Source: Mesorhizobium sangaii
Lineage (GTDB): Bacteria > Pseudomonadota > Alphaproteobacteria > Rhizobiales > Rhizobiaceae
NCBI RefSeq assembly: GCF_014207355.1
Contig: NZ_JACHEF010000002.1
Location: 186,001-250,000, forward strand
Direction: 5' to 3'
Length of the DNA stretch: 64,000 bases
Of the stretch, positions 1 through 11,801 are shown piece by piece. Every line of letters starts with the position of its first letter. The first letter of the stretch is position 1. The notes under the pieces were generated by a model. The model ran no database searches, was not told the origin of the DNA, and saw only the letters and a list, made by a program, of their open reading frames with translations. The translations under genes were made by a program, and so were the position numbers.

Positions 1-1838
<1,838 letters not shown>

Positions 1839-1884
1839 GCTTCAAACCTGATCCCGTCTTGTCTCATCCGGACTGGCGCTTCGC

Positions 1885-3414
1885 TCAGGCGAAGGTCTTG
1901 GCGAAAGCGTCGATCTCGGCCTTCAGCTTGGCGCGCAGATCGTCCGACAGCGCCTTTTCCTTGCGGATGGCCTCGAGAATGTCCTTGCCCGCCGCACGCA
2001 TGTGGCTGAGCAGGCCATGCTCGAACTTGCCGACCTGGTTGACCGGCAGCTTGTCGAGATAGCCGTTGACGCCGGCAAAGATCACCGCGACCTGCTCTTC
2101 AGTCTTCAGCGGCGAGAACTGCGGCTGCTTCAGGAGTTCGGTCAGGCGCGATCCGCGGTTGAGCAGGCGCTGCGTGGCGGCGTCGAGATCGGAGCCGAAC
2201 TGCGCGAAGGCCGCCATTTCGCGGTACTGCGCGAGCTCGCCCTTGATCGAGCCGGCGACCTGCTTCATCGCCTTGATCTGGGCGGCCGAGCCGACGCGCG
2301 ACACCGACAGGCCGACGTTGACGGCCGGACGGATGCCCTGGAAGAACAGGTTGGTTTCAAGGAATATCTGGCCGTCGGTGATCGAGATCACGTTGGTCGG
2401 GATATAGGCCGACACGTCGTTGGCCTGCGTCTCGATGATCGGCAGGGCGGTCAGCGATCCACCGCCCAGATCGTCGTTGAGCTTGGCGGCGCGCTCGAGC
2501 AGGCGCGAGTGAAGGTAGAAGACGTCGCCCGGATAGGCTTCGCGGCCCGGCGGGCGGCGCAGCAACAGCGACATCTGGCGGTAGGCGACGGCCTGCTTCG
2601 ACAGATCGTCATAGCTGATCAGCGCATGCATGCCGTTGTCGCGGAAATATTCGCCCATGGTGCAGCCGGCGAACGGCGCCAGGAACTGCATCGGCGCCGG
2701 ATCGGACGCGGTGGCGGCGATGATGATCGAATATTCGAGGGCGCCGCGCTCTTCCAGCACCTTGACGAACTGCGCCACGGTCGAGCGCTTCTGGCCGACG
2801 GCGACGTAGACGCAGTAGAGCTTTTCCTTCTCGGGACCGTTGTCGTGCACCGATTTCTGGTTGAGCATCGTGTCGAGGATGATGGCGGTCTTGCCGGTCT
2901 GGCGGTCGCCGATGACCAGCTCGCGCTGGCCGCGGCCGACCGGGATCAGCGCATCGATGGCCTTGAGGCCGGTCGACATCGGCTCGTTCACCGACTTGCG
3001 CGGGATGATGCCGGGCGCCTTAACGTCGACGCGCTTGCGCTCGACTGCCTTGATCGGGCCCTTGCCGTCGATCGGGTTGCCGAGCGCGTCGACGACGCGA
3101 CCGAGCAGGCCCGGACCGACCGGCACGTCGACAATGGCGCCGGTGCGCTTGACGATGTCGCCTTCCTTGATGTCGCGGTCGGCACCGAAGATGACGACGC
3201 CGACATTGTCGGCTTCGAGGTTGAGCGCCATGCCGCGGATGCCGCCAGGGAATTCGACCATCTCGCCGGCCTGGACATTGTCGAGGCCGTAGACGCGGGC
3301 GATACCGTCACCGACGGACAGCACCTGTCCGACTTCGGAGACCTCGGCCTCCTTGCCGAAATTCTTGATCTGGTCTTTCAGAATTGCGGAAATTTCCGCG
3401 GCGCGGATGTCCAT
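1885..3414 (-). CDS. atpA: ATP synthase F1 subunit alpha
   Basis: Non-catalytic nucleotide-binding subunit of the F1 hexamer. The protein is 509 residues, the usual length. It begins with the conserved [16 protein letters not shown] helix that contacts the delta subunit, carries a Walker A motif GDRQTGKT at about residues 169-176, and has the family segment [17 protein letters not shown]. The start codon shares one base with the atpH stop (TGATG), which suggests translational coupling with atpH. It is the second gene of the operon. Confidence 0.98.
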   Translation of the reverse strand: MDIRAAEISAILKDQIKNFGKEAEVSEVGQVLSVGDGIARVYGLDNVQAGEMVEFPGGIRGMALNLEADNVGVVIFGADRDIKEGDIVKRTGAIVDVPVGPGLLGRVVDALGNPIDGKGPIKAVERKRVDVKAPGIIPRKSVNEPMSTGLKAIDALIPVGRGQRELVIGDRQTGKTAIILDTMLNQKSVHDNGPEKEKLYCVYVAVGQKRSTVAQFVKVLEERGALEYSIIIAATASDPAPMQFLAPFAGCTMGEYFRDNGMHALISYDDLSKQAVAYRQMSLLLRRPPGREAYPGDVFYLHSRLLERAAKLNDDLGGGSLTALPIIETQANDVSAYIPTNVISITDGQIFLETNLFFQGIRPAVNVGLSVSRVGSAAQIKAMKQVAGSIKGELAQYREMAAFAQFGSDLDAATQRLLNRGSRLTELLKQPQFSPLKTEEQVAVIFAGVNGYLDKLPVNQVGKFEHGLLSHMRAAGKDILEAIRKEKALSDDLRAKLKAEIDAFAKTFA

Positions 3415-3974
3415 CAGCCGACCTCTTTCAGTGCAAGCTTGAGCGAATTGAGTTTGGTTTTGAGCGACGTATCGATCTGGCGCGAGCCCATCTTGACCAC
3501 CAGTCCGCCGAGCAGCGACGGATCGACGGTGACGGAGATGGCCACGTCCTTGCCGGCAACGCTCTTCAGCGCCGCCTTGAGTTCAGTCTGCTGGGCTGCG
3601 GTCAGCTCATGCGCCGACGTCACTTCAGCAGCGGTCTCGCCACGGTGTTCGGCGGCGATCTGGCGGAACGCCTTGATCATGCCGGGGATGGCGAACAGCC
3701 GGCGATTCGCAGCGACGACGCGCAGGAAATTGCCGGTGAGGCCGGTGATCCCCGCCTTGTCGGCGATCGCCGCGATGGCCTTGGCCTGGTCCTCGCTGGA
3801 AAACACCGGGCTGTTGATCAGCCGGGTCAGGTCGGCGCTGCCCGCGAGCATCGCCTCGAAGCTGTTGAGGTCTGCCTCGACCTTGGCGACCGAATTTGCC
3901 TGCAGGGCGAGTTCGAACAGCGAACCCGCGTAGCGTTCTGCGACACCTGAGATTGGCGATGACGATTGGGCCAC
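3414..3974 (-). CDS. atpH: ATP synthase F1 subunit delta
   Basis: Delta subunit (OSCP equivalent), linking the top of the alpha3beta3 hexamer to the peripheral stalk. The frame is open back to an ATG at 4064, but the better start is GTG at 3974, giving [20 protein letters not shown] and a 186-residue protein, the normal family length. A purine-rich AAGAGAAAAG precedes this GTG. The 30 extra upstream residues (MKKCSKVKDLARVF) do not look like a delta N-terminus. The stop overlaps the atpA start by one base. It is the first gene of the operon seen here, with 246 bases before the next gene. Confidence 0.93.
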   Translation of the reverse strand: MAQSSSPISGVAERYAGSLFELALQANSVAKVEADLNSFEAMLAGSADLTRLINSPVFSSEDQAKAIAAIADKAGITGLTGNFLRVVAANRRLFAIPGMIKAFRQIAAEHRGETAAEVTSAHELTAAQQTELKAALKSVAGKDVAISVTVDPSLLGGLVVKMGSRQIDTSLKTKLNSLKLALKEVG

Positions 3975-4220
3975 GGACCGTCTTTTCTCTTGTCTGACAG
4001 GCCGCAGATTGTTGGCGCGAGCAAAAACTCTGGCTAAATCTTTGACCTTACTGCATTTTTTCAAGCACGGAGGCGCGGCTTCCGCTATCCCCGGCCGAAA
4101 GTCGATTGCCGTCTAGCACAGGCATTTTAAGACCGCAATGCGTCGTTCCGCATGGTTTTCAGGCACTATTGTCGCATCCGGCAAAAGAGTCCCGCCTTCC
4201 GCCCCGGAAACCCTAAGGAT

Positions 4221-4616
4221 TCAAGGCAGAAAGCCGAAGGCGAAGGCGAGCGGCAACGCCGCCAATGCCAATTCCACCACAATGGACACCCAATTGAAAG
4301 GCGTATTGGCGCCGTCCGACATCATCGACAGCAGCCGCCCGAAGGCAGTGAACAGCCAGGAGAAGCCAAGCGTCATGTAGATCAGCGGCTGCGCCAGCAG
4401 GATGCAGCACAGGCCGACGCCAAGATAGAAGCCCGACATCCTGCCGCGCCCCTCGGCGATCGCCGCCGCCTTCTCGGGTTTGGCCTGCAAGCGCAGGATA
4501 CGGAAGGCCAGGTTAGGCGCCAGGAAAAACAAAAGACCAAGCAGCACGGTGACGACGGCGCTCGACCAGGCCAGCCATTCGCCCTGGCTCATCGGCCATG
4601 GAAACGCAAAATCCAT
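4221..4616 (-). CDS. Small four-helix membrane protein, DUF4345-like
   Basis: The product (131 residues from the ATG at 4616) has a short polar start followed by about four hydrophobic segments: WSSAVVTVLLGLLFFLAP, the MSGFYLGVGLCCILLA region, IYMTLGFSWLFTAFGRLL and VSIVVELALAALPLAFAFGF. The pattern resembles DUF4345-type inner-membrane proteins; this is a similarity judgement by eye and the biochemical role is unknown. The frame is open further upstream to 4793, but the purine tract AGGGGGGAAG directly before 4616 decides the start. It lies 247 bases upstream of atpH on the same strand and divergent from the multihaem cytochrome gene, and is probably transcribed on its own. Confidence 0.72.
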   Translation of the reverse strand: MDFAFPWPMSQGEWLAWSSAVVTVLLGLLFFLAPNLAFRILRLQAKPEKAAAIAEGRGRMSGFYLGVGLCCILLAQPLIYMTLGFSWLFTAFGRLLSMMSDGANTPFNWVSIVVELALAALPLAFAFGFLP

Positions 4617-4994
4617 CTTGCTTCCCCCCTCGCGCAACTCAGGACGCATTGAATGTCGCCCGTGCAGGAAGTCAAGCGCGCAGCCGGAAAGCCGGGGTTC
4701 GGCAAGGCCGCACTGGAATGCCGTCGCCGCCTGATGTGAGCTTCCCGCTTGGAACCAGCGGCTTCGCGGCCAATTCGGCTGCCAGACAAACAATTCCTGG
4801 ACAAGAGATACGCGGACAATTTCTTCGATAGTATAGATCGCTGTCTTGCCGCCACGTAACGCAAGTATTATGCTTCGAATGTTCCTTTCGTCGACTTCTT
4901 GTTTATTTTAGCAACTTCACATGTTGTGCGATCACCTGTGAAATCTGCGCGGACGGGAGTGCGGCAAGCAGGATCTCGAAATTCGGAGACGATC

Positions 4995-7964
4995 ATGCCG
5001 GATCTTTGTCGGACATTGCATCTGGCCAGCATCTGGATCGCTGCGGCCGCCCTTGCCGGGATCGCGCAGGGTGCACGTGCGGACTGTATCGCCGAACGGC
5101 CGACGGTCATGGCTCCCACCGATCCCTTGGTCTGCCGGCAGCTCGAGCCTACGATCAGGAAGCCGTCGGCGCTGTCCCTGGGCGACTACGAGAACAAGCT
5201 CAATCAGTATCTCGGCAGTTACTGCTATCGCGACGAAGCTGCCGGATGGGTGCACGACAAAGTCGTGCGCCAGGCCGGACCCCGCATCGCCACCCTGGTC
5301 AACGGCGCCTGGCAGGGCCTCGACCAAGGAACCCATGCGCCGGTGATGATCTGGTATTCGCCTAACATGATGGACTGGCTTCGCAAGAATCGCTCGGCCG
5401 ACGGCGAGGTCGATCATCCGCCACCGGTTCCCGACGGTGCCATCATGGTGAAGGAGATGTTTTCGGAGCCGGCGTCGGATTGCCGGACGGTCGATCCGCT
5501 CAGGCTTTTTCCAACCAGCGGCGCCGCGATCATGATCCGCGATGCCGGCGCCTCCTACGATGGCTGGTTCTGGGGCTGGTACGGCTTTGGCAGCCAGAGC
5601 GGATGGACTCCGGATTGGCCAGCCCTGCCGGCCGACAGCAACAGCATACCCAACATGGGCTTCGCCCAGTACTGCATGAACTGTCATGCCTCGGCGGCCA
5701 ACAATCTGACCTTCGCTTCTCCCAAGAACATTGCGGGTGAGCCAGGCAAGCCGCTCAACTATCTCGCACAGGATTTCTTCAAGGGAGCGCCGGCAGAAAC
5801 GTTGCACCAGACCGTCGTTTTACCGGTCGATGGCAACCCACGTCTTGGCCAGCCACTCTACAGTCCGAACGCCGACGTGATCGCCGCGCTGCAGGCCTAT
5901 GTCCGCGAGATGCCGACCTATGAGACCGTCTCGCGGATGCCTTCCGAAACCTACGACAACACCTGGGTCGGGGCCAAAGGTCCCGATGCGTCCGATACGT
6001 TCCTGACCTCGAGCCAGTGCCTGGGCTGTCATGATGCCGGCAGCACCGGGCTGCAGTTCGACATGACCAAGCCAAACCCGCATGGCGATGGCCTGATCAA
6101 CCTGTCTCCGCTGGCGACCTGGCGAACCTCGCCGATGGGGCTGGGAGGCCGCGACCCGATATTCTTCGCGCAGCTGGCCAGTGAAACGCAAAGCTTTCAC
6201 CCCAAGATGGCTGGCGTGGTGCAGGACGTCTGCCTTGGCTGCCACGGCATCGCCGGGGAACGGCAGTTCCACATCGACGAGAAGGCGCGCTCGGGCAAAT
6301 GCGAACTGTTCACGCGCGATATGGTCTATGCGACGCCCTGGCCGGCCGACAATCCGAGTGCCGCGCTCGCCAATTACGGCATGCTTGCCCGCGATGGCAT
6401 CACCTGCACGTCCTGTCACCGCATGGTGCTCAGCAGCAAGGCCGGCGGACCGCTCGGCGATCAGCCGCAGAACGCCTGCGTCGACGAGCGGCAGGCGCTG
6501 CTCAATCCGCACGCGACCGGCTTTGCCAAGACCTTCACCGGCAGCTTCATGGTCGGATCGCCCGATACGCTCATAGGACCCTTCGAGAAACCGGAAGTCG
6601 GGCCGATGCATACCGCACTCGGCATCAAACCGGCCCATGACGCCACGATCATGAGCTCCGAGGTCTGCGGAACGTGCCACACGGTTCATTTGCCGGTCCT
6701 GCAGGGCACCAACACCCTGGTGCTTATCTACGAGCAGACGACCTATCCGGAATGGGCGTTCAGCGCCTATCGAACCGGCAACACGCCGGACGGCCCGCTT
6801 CCACTGGGCGCCGGCGCCACGCCGCGCAGTTGTCAGGGTTGTCACATGCCATCGACGGAACAGGACGGATCGCCGACGATGAGCAAGATCGCCAGCATCC
6901 AGGAAAATCTGAATTTCCCGCAGACCGAGTCCAGCAACGCACCGGATCTTTCGGTTCGCGAGGGATTTGCCCGCCACACGCTCGTCGGTCTCAACGTCTT
7001 CCTGGTCAAGATGGCGCAGCAGTTTCCCGACGTCTTCGGCATCAGGACGCGCGATCCGATGATGGGCAAGAAGGCTCTCGATCCCCTCGTCCTCACCGAG
7101 CAGGCGATGCTGGACCAGGCCTCGCAGGCAACCGCCACTGTCTCCGTCAGCGACCTTGTCATGAGCGCCGACGCGCTTGATGCCAAGGTCACGGTGAAGA
7201 ACCTGGCCGGTCACAAGTTTCCCTCCGGAGTGGGTTTCCGGCGTGCGTTCCTTACCTTCAGCGTGCTCGACCAGAACGGCGAGCAGCTCTGGGTCTCCGG
7301 TCGCACCAACGCCGCCGGTGTGATCGTCGGCGCCGACGACAAGCCGCTGGATGGCGAGCTCTGGTGGAAGGACGACTGTTCCGGCCGTGTCCACCCTGGC
7401 GAACGGCCGCATCAGCCGCACTACCAGAAGATCACGCGACAGGATCAGGTTCAGATCTATCAGGAACTGGTCTCCACGCCGCCCGCCGACACACCCAATC
7501 CGGTCTGCAATGCGCAGTCGAAGCCGGAAGGCGAACTGACGACCAGCTTCCTGTCGATCTGCACGGAGGTGAAAGATAATCGGATCTTGCCGGCGGGCTT
7601 CCTGCCGGTCGAAAGCCGGCTCGAAATCGCCAAGGCATTGGGCGCCGACGAGGAGCTCGCCGTCGATGTCGGCACAACCGCCGTCGAGGACGATCCCGAC
7701 TATGTATCGGGCGGCAGCGACACGCTGAGCTACTCGATACCGCTTGCCGATTTGCCGAAGGGTGCACACCCTGCCAGCATCGAGGCGGATCTCTACTACC
7801 AGGCGACGCCTCCATCCTATCTGCAGGATCGCTTCTGCACCGCCAAGGGCCCCGACACCGATCGCCTGTATTTCCTGGCCGGGCATCTCAATCTCGCCGG
7901 CACGCAGGCAGACGGGTGGAAGTTGAAAGTGGTCGGCAGCGGAACTGTCGCTGTCCGGCCGTGA
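4995..7964 (+). CDS. Large secreted six-haem c-type cytochrome
   Basis: A 989-residue protein beginning with a clear Sec signal peptide (hydrophobic IWIAAAALAGIAQG, cleavage near ARA/DC), so the mature protein is periplasmic or exported. Six CXXCH haem-c motifs start at about residues 227 (CMNCH), 342 (CLGCH), 413 (CLGCH), 471 (CTSCH), 558 (CGTCH) and 613 (CQGCH). The part before the first motif is aromatic-rich (WFWGWYGFGS) and vaguely like a cytochrome P460 fold. The last 350 residues lack haem motifs and look beta-rich (NLAGHKFPSGVGFRRAFL). The start has a GGAG Shine-Dalgarno five bases away; the frame runs upstream to 4899 but without a signal peptide there. A dehydrogenase, nitrogen-oxide or terminal electron-transfer role is possible; substrate and partner are unknown. 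It is convergent with the racemase gene. Confidence 0.88.
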   Translation: MPDLCRTLHLASIWIAAAALAGIAQGARADCIAERPTVMAPTDPLVCRQLEPTIRKPSALSLGDYENKLNQYLGSYCYRDEAAGWVHDKVVRQAGPRIATLVNGAWQGLDQGTHAPVMIWYSPNMMDWLRKNRSADGEVDHPPPVPDGAIMVKEMFSEPASDCRTVDPLRLFPTSGAAIMIRDAGASYDGWFWGWYGFGSQSGWTPDWPALPADSNSIPNMGFAQYCMNCHASAANNLTFASPKNIAGEPGKPLNYLAQDFFKGAPAETLHQTVVLPVDGNPRLGQPLYSPNADVIAALQAYVREMPTYETVSRMPSETYDNTWVGAKGPDASDTFLTSSQCLGCHDAGSTGLQFDMTKPNPHGDGLINLSPLATWRTSPMGLGGRDPIFFAQLASETQSFHPKMAGVVQDVCLGCHGIAGERQFHIDEKARSGKCELFTRDMVYATPWPADNPSAALANYGMLARDGITCTSCHRMVLSSKAGGPLGDQPQNACVDERQALLNPHATGFAKTFTGSFMVGSPDTLIGPFEKPEVGPMHTALGIKPAHDATIMSSEVCGTCHTVHLPVLQGTNTLVLIYEQTTYPEWAFSAYRTGNTPDGPLPLGAGATPRSCQGCHMPSTEQDGSPTMSKIASIQENLNFPQTESSNAPDLSVREGFARHTLVGLNVFLVKMAQQFPDVFGIRTRDPMMGKKALDPLVLTEQAMLDQASQATATVSVSDLVMSADALDAKVTVKNLAGHKFPSGVGFRRAFLTFSVLDQNGEQLWVSGRTNAAGVIVGADDKPLDGELWWKDDCSGRVHPGERPHQPHYQKITRQDQVQIYQELVSTPPADTPNPVCNAQSKPEGELTTSFLSICTEVKDNRILPAGFLPVESRLEIAKALGADEELAVDVGTTAVEDDPDYVSGGSDTLSYSIPLADLPKGAHPASIEADLYYQATPPSYLQDRFCTAKGPDTDRLYFLAGHLNLAGTQADGWKLKVVGSGTVAVRP

Positions 7965-8015
7965 TTTCTGTTTTGACGCAATTCCGGACGGACTTCACAC
8001 CTTTCCGAGAATTGC

Positions 8016-8711
8016 TCAGGGCAGCATGAAGGCCACCGCTGCCTCGGCGTGGATGCGCGTCGTGTCGAAGACCGGAATGTCGAAGTCCGGCTGGCCAATC
8101 AGCATGGTGATCTCGGTGCAGCCCATGATTACGCTGTCGGCGGCCTCTTCGCGGCGCAGCCGTTCGGTCTCGGCGATGTAGGCCGCTTTCGAGGTTTCGG
8201 TGATGACGCCCTGGCACAGTTCCTCGTAGATAACGCGATGCACCATGTCGCGGCCGGCGGCATCGGGCACCACGGGATGAAGTCCATATTTGTCGGCGAG
8301 CCGACTCTTGTAGAAATCCTGCTCCATGGTGAAGCGCGTCGCCAGCAGCGCGGGGCGCTGCATGCCGACGCGCTTGACGGCAAGCGCGGTGGCGTCGGCG
8401 ATGTGGATCAGCGGGATCGACACCGATGCCTCCACCTGGTCGGCCAGCTTGTGCATGGTGTTGGTGCACAGAAGCAGGCCCTCCGCGCCGCCCGCCTCGA
8501 GCTTGCGCGCGGCTTCAGCCAGAAGCATGCCGGCGCCGTCCCAGTCGCCATGATGCTGGCGCTCGGCGATCTCGGCAAAGTCGAACGACCACAGCAGCAG
8601 TTTGGCCGAATGCAGCCCGCCGAGACGCTCGCGCACGATCTCGTTGAGCAGGCGGTAGTAGATGGCGGTCGATTCCCAGCTCATGCCGCCCAGAAGGCCA
8701 AGGGTTTTCAT
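8016..8711 (-). CDS. Aspartate/glutamate racemase family protein
   Basis: A 231-residue enzyme of the Asp/Glu racemase superfamily, which interconverts L and D amino acids by two-base chemistry using a pair of cysteines. It opens with the family signature MKTLGLLGGMSWESTAIYYR. The two expected catalytic cysteines are present in CTNTMH (Cys82) and GCTEI (Cys198). The sequence style is that of the YgeA-like branch rather than MurI, so the substrate may be a broad-specificity amino acid; this is inference. It starts 52 bases downstream of priA on the same strand and could be read through from it. Confidence 0.9.
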   Translation of the reverse strand: MKTLGLLGGMSWESTAIYYRLLNEIVRERLGGLHSAKLLLWSFDFAEIAERQHHGDWDGAGMLLAEAARKLEAGGAEGLLLCTNTMHKLADQVEASVSIPLIHIADATALAVKRVGMQRPALLATRFTMEQDFYKSRLADKYGLHPVVPDAAGRDMVHRVIYEELCQGVITETSKAAYIAETERLRREEAADSVIMGCTEITMLIGQPDFDIPVFDTTRIHAEAAVAFMLP

Positions 8712-8763
8712 GTAATCTTCCTGTCTTGCCGGCTTGGCGGCAGCCTATCGCCGAATCGCGACC

Positions 8764-10947
8764 TTACAAAAAGCTCTGCGGATCGATATCGACCTGCACC
8801 CGAACCGAGCCGCGCTGTTTCGGCCCATTGGCCAGCATGGCGCGGATGAAGCCTTGCATGTCGGCGCGCCGTTCACCCTGGATCAGCAGGCGAAAACGGT
8901 GGCGCCCGCCGAGCAATGACAGCGGCGCCTCCGACGGTCCCAGCACGAACAGGTCGGTCGCCTCGGGCGCTGCGCGGCGCAGGCCGCGCGCATGGCCCTC
9001 GGCCTCTGCCCTCGTCACCGCGCTGACGATGACGCCGGCAAGCCGGCCGAACGGCGGCAGGGCCGCCCGTTCGCGCTCGGCGATCTCGCGCTCGTAAAAG
9101 GCCTCGGCATCGCCGGAGACGATCGCCCGCATCACCGGATGGTCGGGCTGGAAAGTCTGCAGCAGGCCGAGGCTCTTCTTGCCGGTACGGCCGGCGCGGC
9201 CGGTCACCTGGCTGAGCAGCTGGAAGGTGCGCTCGGCGGCGCGCGGATCGCCATTGGCAAGGCCGAGATCGGCATCGACGACGCCGACCAAGGTCATGTT
9301 GGGGAAGTTGTGACCCTTGGCGACAAGCTGCGTTCCGATAACGATGTCGGCTTCGCCATTGGCGATCGCTTCCAGCTCCAGCCGCAGCCGCCGCACGCCG
9401 CCCATCAGGTCGGACGACAAAACGATGGTGCGCGCGTCAGGGAAATGCGCGACGACCTCTTCGGCGATGCGCTCGACGCCGGGTCCGCAGGCGACCAGAT
9501 GGTCAAGCGTGCCACATTCCGGACAGGCTTCGGGGCGGCGCTCATTGTGCCCGCAATGATGGCAGACCAGCTGGCCGCGAAACCGGTGCTCGACCAGCCA
9601 GGCCGAACACACCGGGCAGCCGAAGCGATGGCCGCAGACGCGGCACAGCGTCAGCGGCGCATAGCCGCGCCGGTTGAGGAACAGCAGCGATTGCTCTTTC
9701 TTCCCCAGCGTCTGGCGCATCTGGTCGAGCAGCACCGGCGACAGGAAGCCGCCACGTGCCGGCGGCGCCCGCCGCATGTCGACCGCCTTGAGATGCGGAA
9801 GCGCCGCCTCGGCAAAGCGGGCGGACAGCACCGCTCTGTTGTAGCGGCCCTGGCTGGCATTGACCCGGCTTTCGACCGATGGCGTCGCCGACGCCAGCAC
9901 CACCGGAAAGCTGCCGATATGGCCGCGCACCACCGCCATGTCGCGCGCATTGTAGAAGACGCGGTCTTCCTGCTTGTAGGCCGGGTCGTGCTCCTCGTCG
10001 ACGACGATCAGGCCAAGCTCCCTGAACGGCAGGAACAGCGCCGAGCGAGCGCCGGCGACGACGCGCACGCGGCCTTCCGCCACTTGCCGCCAGACGCGTT
10101 CGCGCATCCTAGGCGGCAGGTCCGAGTGCCATTCGCCCGGCTTGGCGCCAAAACGTTGCTGGAAACGCTCAAGAAAGGCGTGCGTCAGCGCGATTTCCGG
10201 CAGCAGGATCAGCACCTGCTTACCCTGGTCGAGGGCAGCCGCCACCGCTTCGAAATAGACTTCCGTCTTGCCCGATCCGGTTACCCCGTCGAGCAGCGCG
10301 ACATTGAACACACCGGCCGCGACATTGGCGCGCAGCAGCTGCGCGGCATCGCTCTGGTCCGGCATCAATTCCGGCACGGCGTAGCTTGTGTCGGGCGCAG
10401 CCACAACCGGGCGCGGCGGGATCATCACCGTCTCGAACACGCCTTGCGCCCTGAGGCCGTCGATCACCGTCGACGACACGCCGGCCGCGTGCGCCAGGCC
10501 GGAGCGCGTCCAGGCAAGCCCGCCTTCGGCCGTCTCCAGTACGCGCTCTCTGGCACCCGTCATCCGGTCGGGCGTCAAGAGGGTACGCTGCAGCCCCTCG
10601 ATCCATGGTTCAGGGTCGAAAGCTTCCGGCGCCCTGAGCAGCATGCGCGCCACCATGCCAGGCGGCGACAGCGTGTACTGCGCCACCCAGTCGACGAAAC
10701 GGCGCATCGCGCGGTCGATCGGCGGGCAATCGAAAATCTGTTCGATCGGGCGCAGCTTTTTCGCGTCGACCGTCTCGACCGCGCCGTCCCAGACGATGCC
10801 GGCAACCTGGCGCGGGCCAAGCGGCACGCGCACGATCGAGCCCGGCACCACGCGCATGCCGGCCGGCACGGCATAGGTGTAGGGACGTTCGGCGGGCATC
10901 GGCACCAGCACCGGTGCGGCTGCGACAAAGGGCGAATCTTCGATCAT
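8764..10947 (-). CDS. priA: Primosomal protein N' (replication restart helicase)
   Basis: A 3'-to-5' DNA helicase that recognises stalled forks and starts primosome reassembly. The 727-residue length is normal. The order is an N-terminal DNA-binding domain (RPYTYAVPAGMRVVPGSIV), a helicase core with Walker A GVTGSGKTEVYF and Walker B VVDEEHD, a zinc-binding insert with paired CXXC motifs (CRVCGHRFGCPVC, CHHCG, CPECG), and helicase motifs V-VI (GTQLVAKGHNFPN, TGRAGR). The gene is divergent from the transaldolase-like gene (90-base gap). In many Rhizobiales priA lies close to the atp operon (recollection, not checked); here a membrane protein, a cytochrome and a racemase gene lie between them. 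Confidence 0.97.
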   Translation of the reverse strand: MIEDSPFVAAAPVLVPMPAERPYTYAVPAGMRVVPGSIVRVPLGPRQVAGIVWDGAVETVDAKKLRPIEQIFDCPPIDRAMRRFVDWVAQYTLSPPGMVARMLLRAPEAFDPEPWIEGLQRTLLTPDRMTGARERVLETAEGGLAWTRSGLAHAAGVSSTVIDGLRAQGVFETVMIPPRPVVAAPDTSYAVPELMPDQSDAAQLLRANVAAGVFNVALLDGVTGSGKTEVYFEAVAAALDQGKQVLILLPEIALTHAFLERFQQRFGAKPGEWHSDLPPRMRERVWRQVAEGRVRVVAGARSALFLPFRELGLIVVDEEHDPAYKQEDRVFYNARDMAVVRGHIGSFPVVLASATPSVESRVNASQGRYNRAVLSARFAEAALPHLKAVDMRRAPPARGGFLSPVLLDQMRQTLGKKEQSLLFLNRRGYAPLTLCRVCGHRFGCPVCSAWLVEHRFRGQLVCHHCGHNERRPEACPECGTLDHLVACGPGVERIAEEVVAHFPDARTIVLSSDLMGGVRRLRLELEAIANGEADIVIGTQLVAKGHNFPNMTLVGVVDADLGLANGDPRAAERTFQLLSQVTGRAGRTGKKSLGLLQTFQPDHPVMRAIVSGDAEAFYEREIAERERAALPPFGRLAGVIVSAVTRAEAEGHARGLRRAAPEATDLFVLGPSEAPLSLLGGRHRFRLLIQGERRADMQGFIRAMLANGPKQRGSVRVQVDIDPQSFL

Positions 10948-11037
10948 GAAGCGTGACCTTGCCCCGACTTTGGTCTAGATCAAAGGGCAACACTGAACGT
11001 GCCTTTCCCAGCACGACGAAATTGTCAGGAGACCGCC

Positions 11038-11694
11038 ATGAAATTTTTTGTCGACACCGCAGACGTCAAGGATATCCGTGAGCTCAACGATCTGGGCCTG
11101 CTTGACGGCGTCACCACCAACCCGTCGCTGATCCTGAAATCCGGCGGCAAGATCGCCGAGGTCACCAAGCAGATCTGCGACATCGTCAAGGGTCCGGTCT
11201 CGGCTGAAGTCACCGCCACCGAATATTCCGAGATGATGCAGCAGGCCAAGGTCCTGGCCAAGATCGCCGACAATGTCTGCATCAAGGTGCCGCTGACGCT
11301 GGACGGCCTGAAGGCCTGCAAGACCATCCGCACGGAGATGAACCGGCTCGTCAACGTCACGCTGTGCTTCTCGGCCAACCAGGCGCTGCTCGCGGCCAAG
11401 GCCGGTGCGTCCTTCATCTCGCCCTTCGTCGGCCGCATCGACGACATGGGCGTCGACGGCATGGAACTGATCCAGGAGATCCGGCAGATCTACGACAATT
11501 ACGATTTCCAGACCGAGATCCTCGTGGCTTCGGTTCGCACTGTGAACCACGTCAAGCAGGCGGCACTGATCGGCGCCGATGTCGCCACTGTGCCGGCGGC
11601 GACGCTGAAGGCACTGGTCAAGCATCCGCTGACCGACAAGGGCCTGGAACAGTTCCTCGCCGACTGGGCAAAGACCGGCCAATCGATTGGCTAA
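11038..11694 (+). CDS. fsa: Transaldolase-like / fructose-6-phosphate aldolase (TalC family)
   Basis: A class I aldolase of the small transaldolase family, acting on sugar phosphates in the pentose phosphate pathway or as fructose-6-phosphate aldolase. The 218-residue protein starts [20 protein letters not shown], and the Schiff-base lysine is Lys83 in CIKVPLT. The subfamily (true transaldolase or FSA) cannot be settled by eye. The ATG at 11038 has an AGGAGA Shine-Dalgarno 4-5 bases upstream; an upstream in-frame start at 10999 adds a non-conserved leader. A strong intrinsic terminator follows at 11731. Confidence 0.93.
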   Translation: MKFFVDTADVKDIRELNDLGLLDGVTTNPSLILKSGGKIAEVTKQICDIVKGPVSAEVTATEYSEMMQQAKVLAKIADNVCIKVPLTLDGLKACKTIRTEMNRLVNVTLCFSANQALLAAKAGASFISPFVGRIDDMGVDGMELIQEIRQIYDNYDFQTEILVASVRTVNHVKQAALIGADVATVPAATLKALVKHPLTDKGLEQFLADWAKTGQSIG

Positions 11695-11730
11695 GACGGC
11701 GATCGGCTGAGATCACACCGCTTCAAACAG

Positions 11731-11757
11731 AAAAGGCCGGGCAACCGGCCTTTTTTA
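11731..11757 (+). terminator. Rho-independent terminator after the transaldolase gene
   Basis: A perfect 10-bp stem, AAAAGGCCGG against CCGGCCTTTT, with loop GCAA, followed by a T-run (11751-11757). It lies 37 bases after the transaldolase stop and before the convergent FtsK-like gene end at 11802. On the opposite strand the stem is also followed by T residues (complement of the A-run), so it may work in both directions. Confidence 0.9.
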
Positions 11758-11801
11758 TTGCGCTACCGAAGACGTCAAATCGCTAACCGCGCGCCTGCCG
11801 A

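Noticed and set aside
8992..10956. A 654-codon plus-strand open frame opposite priA
   Set aside because: Same antisense shadow effect; priA motifs on the minus strand are unambiguous.
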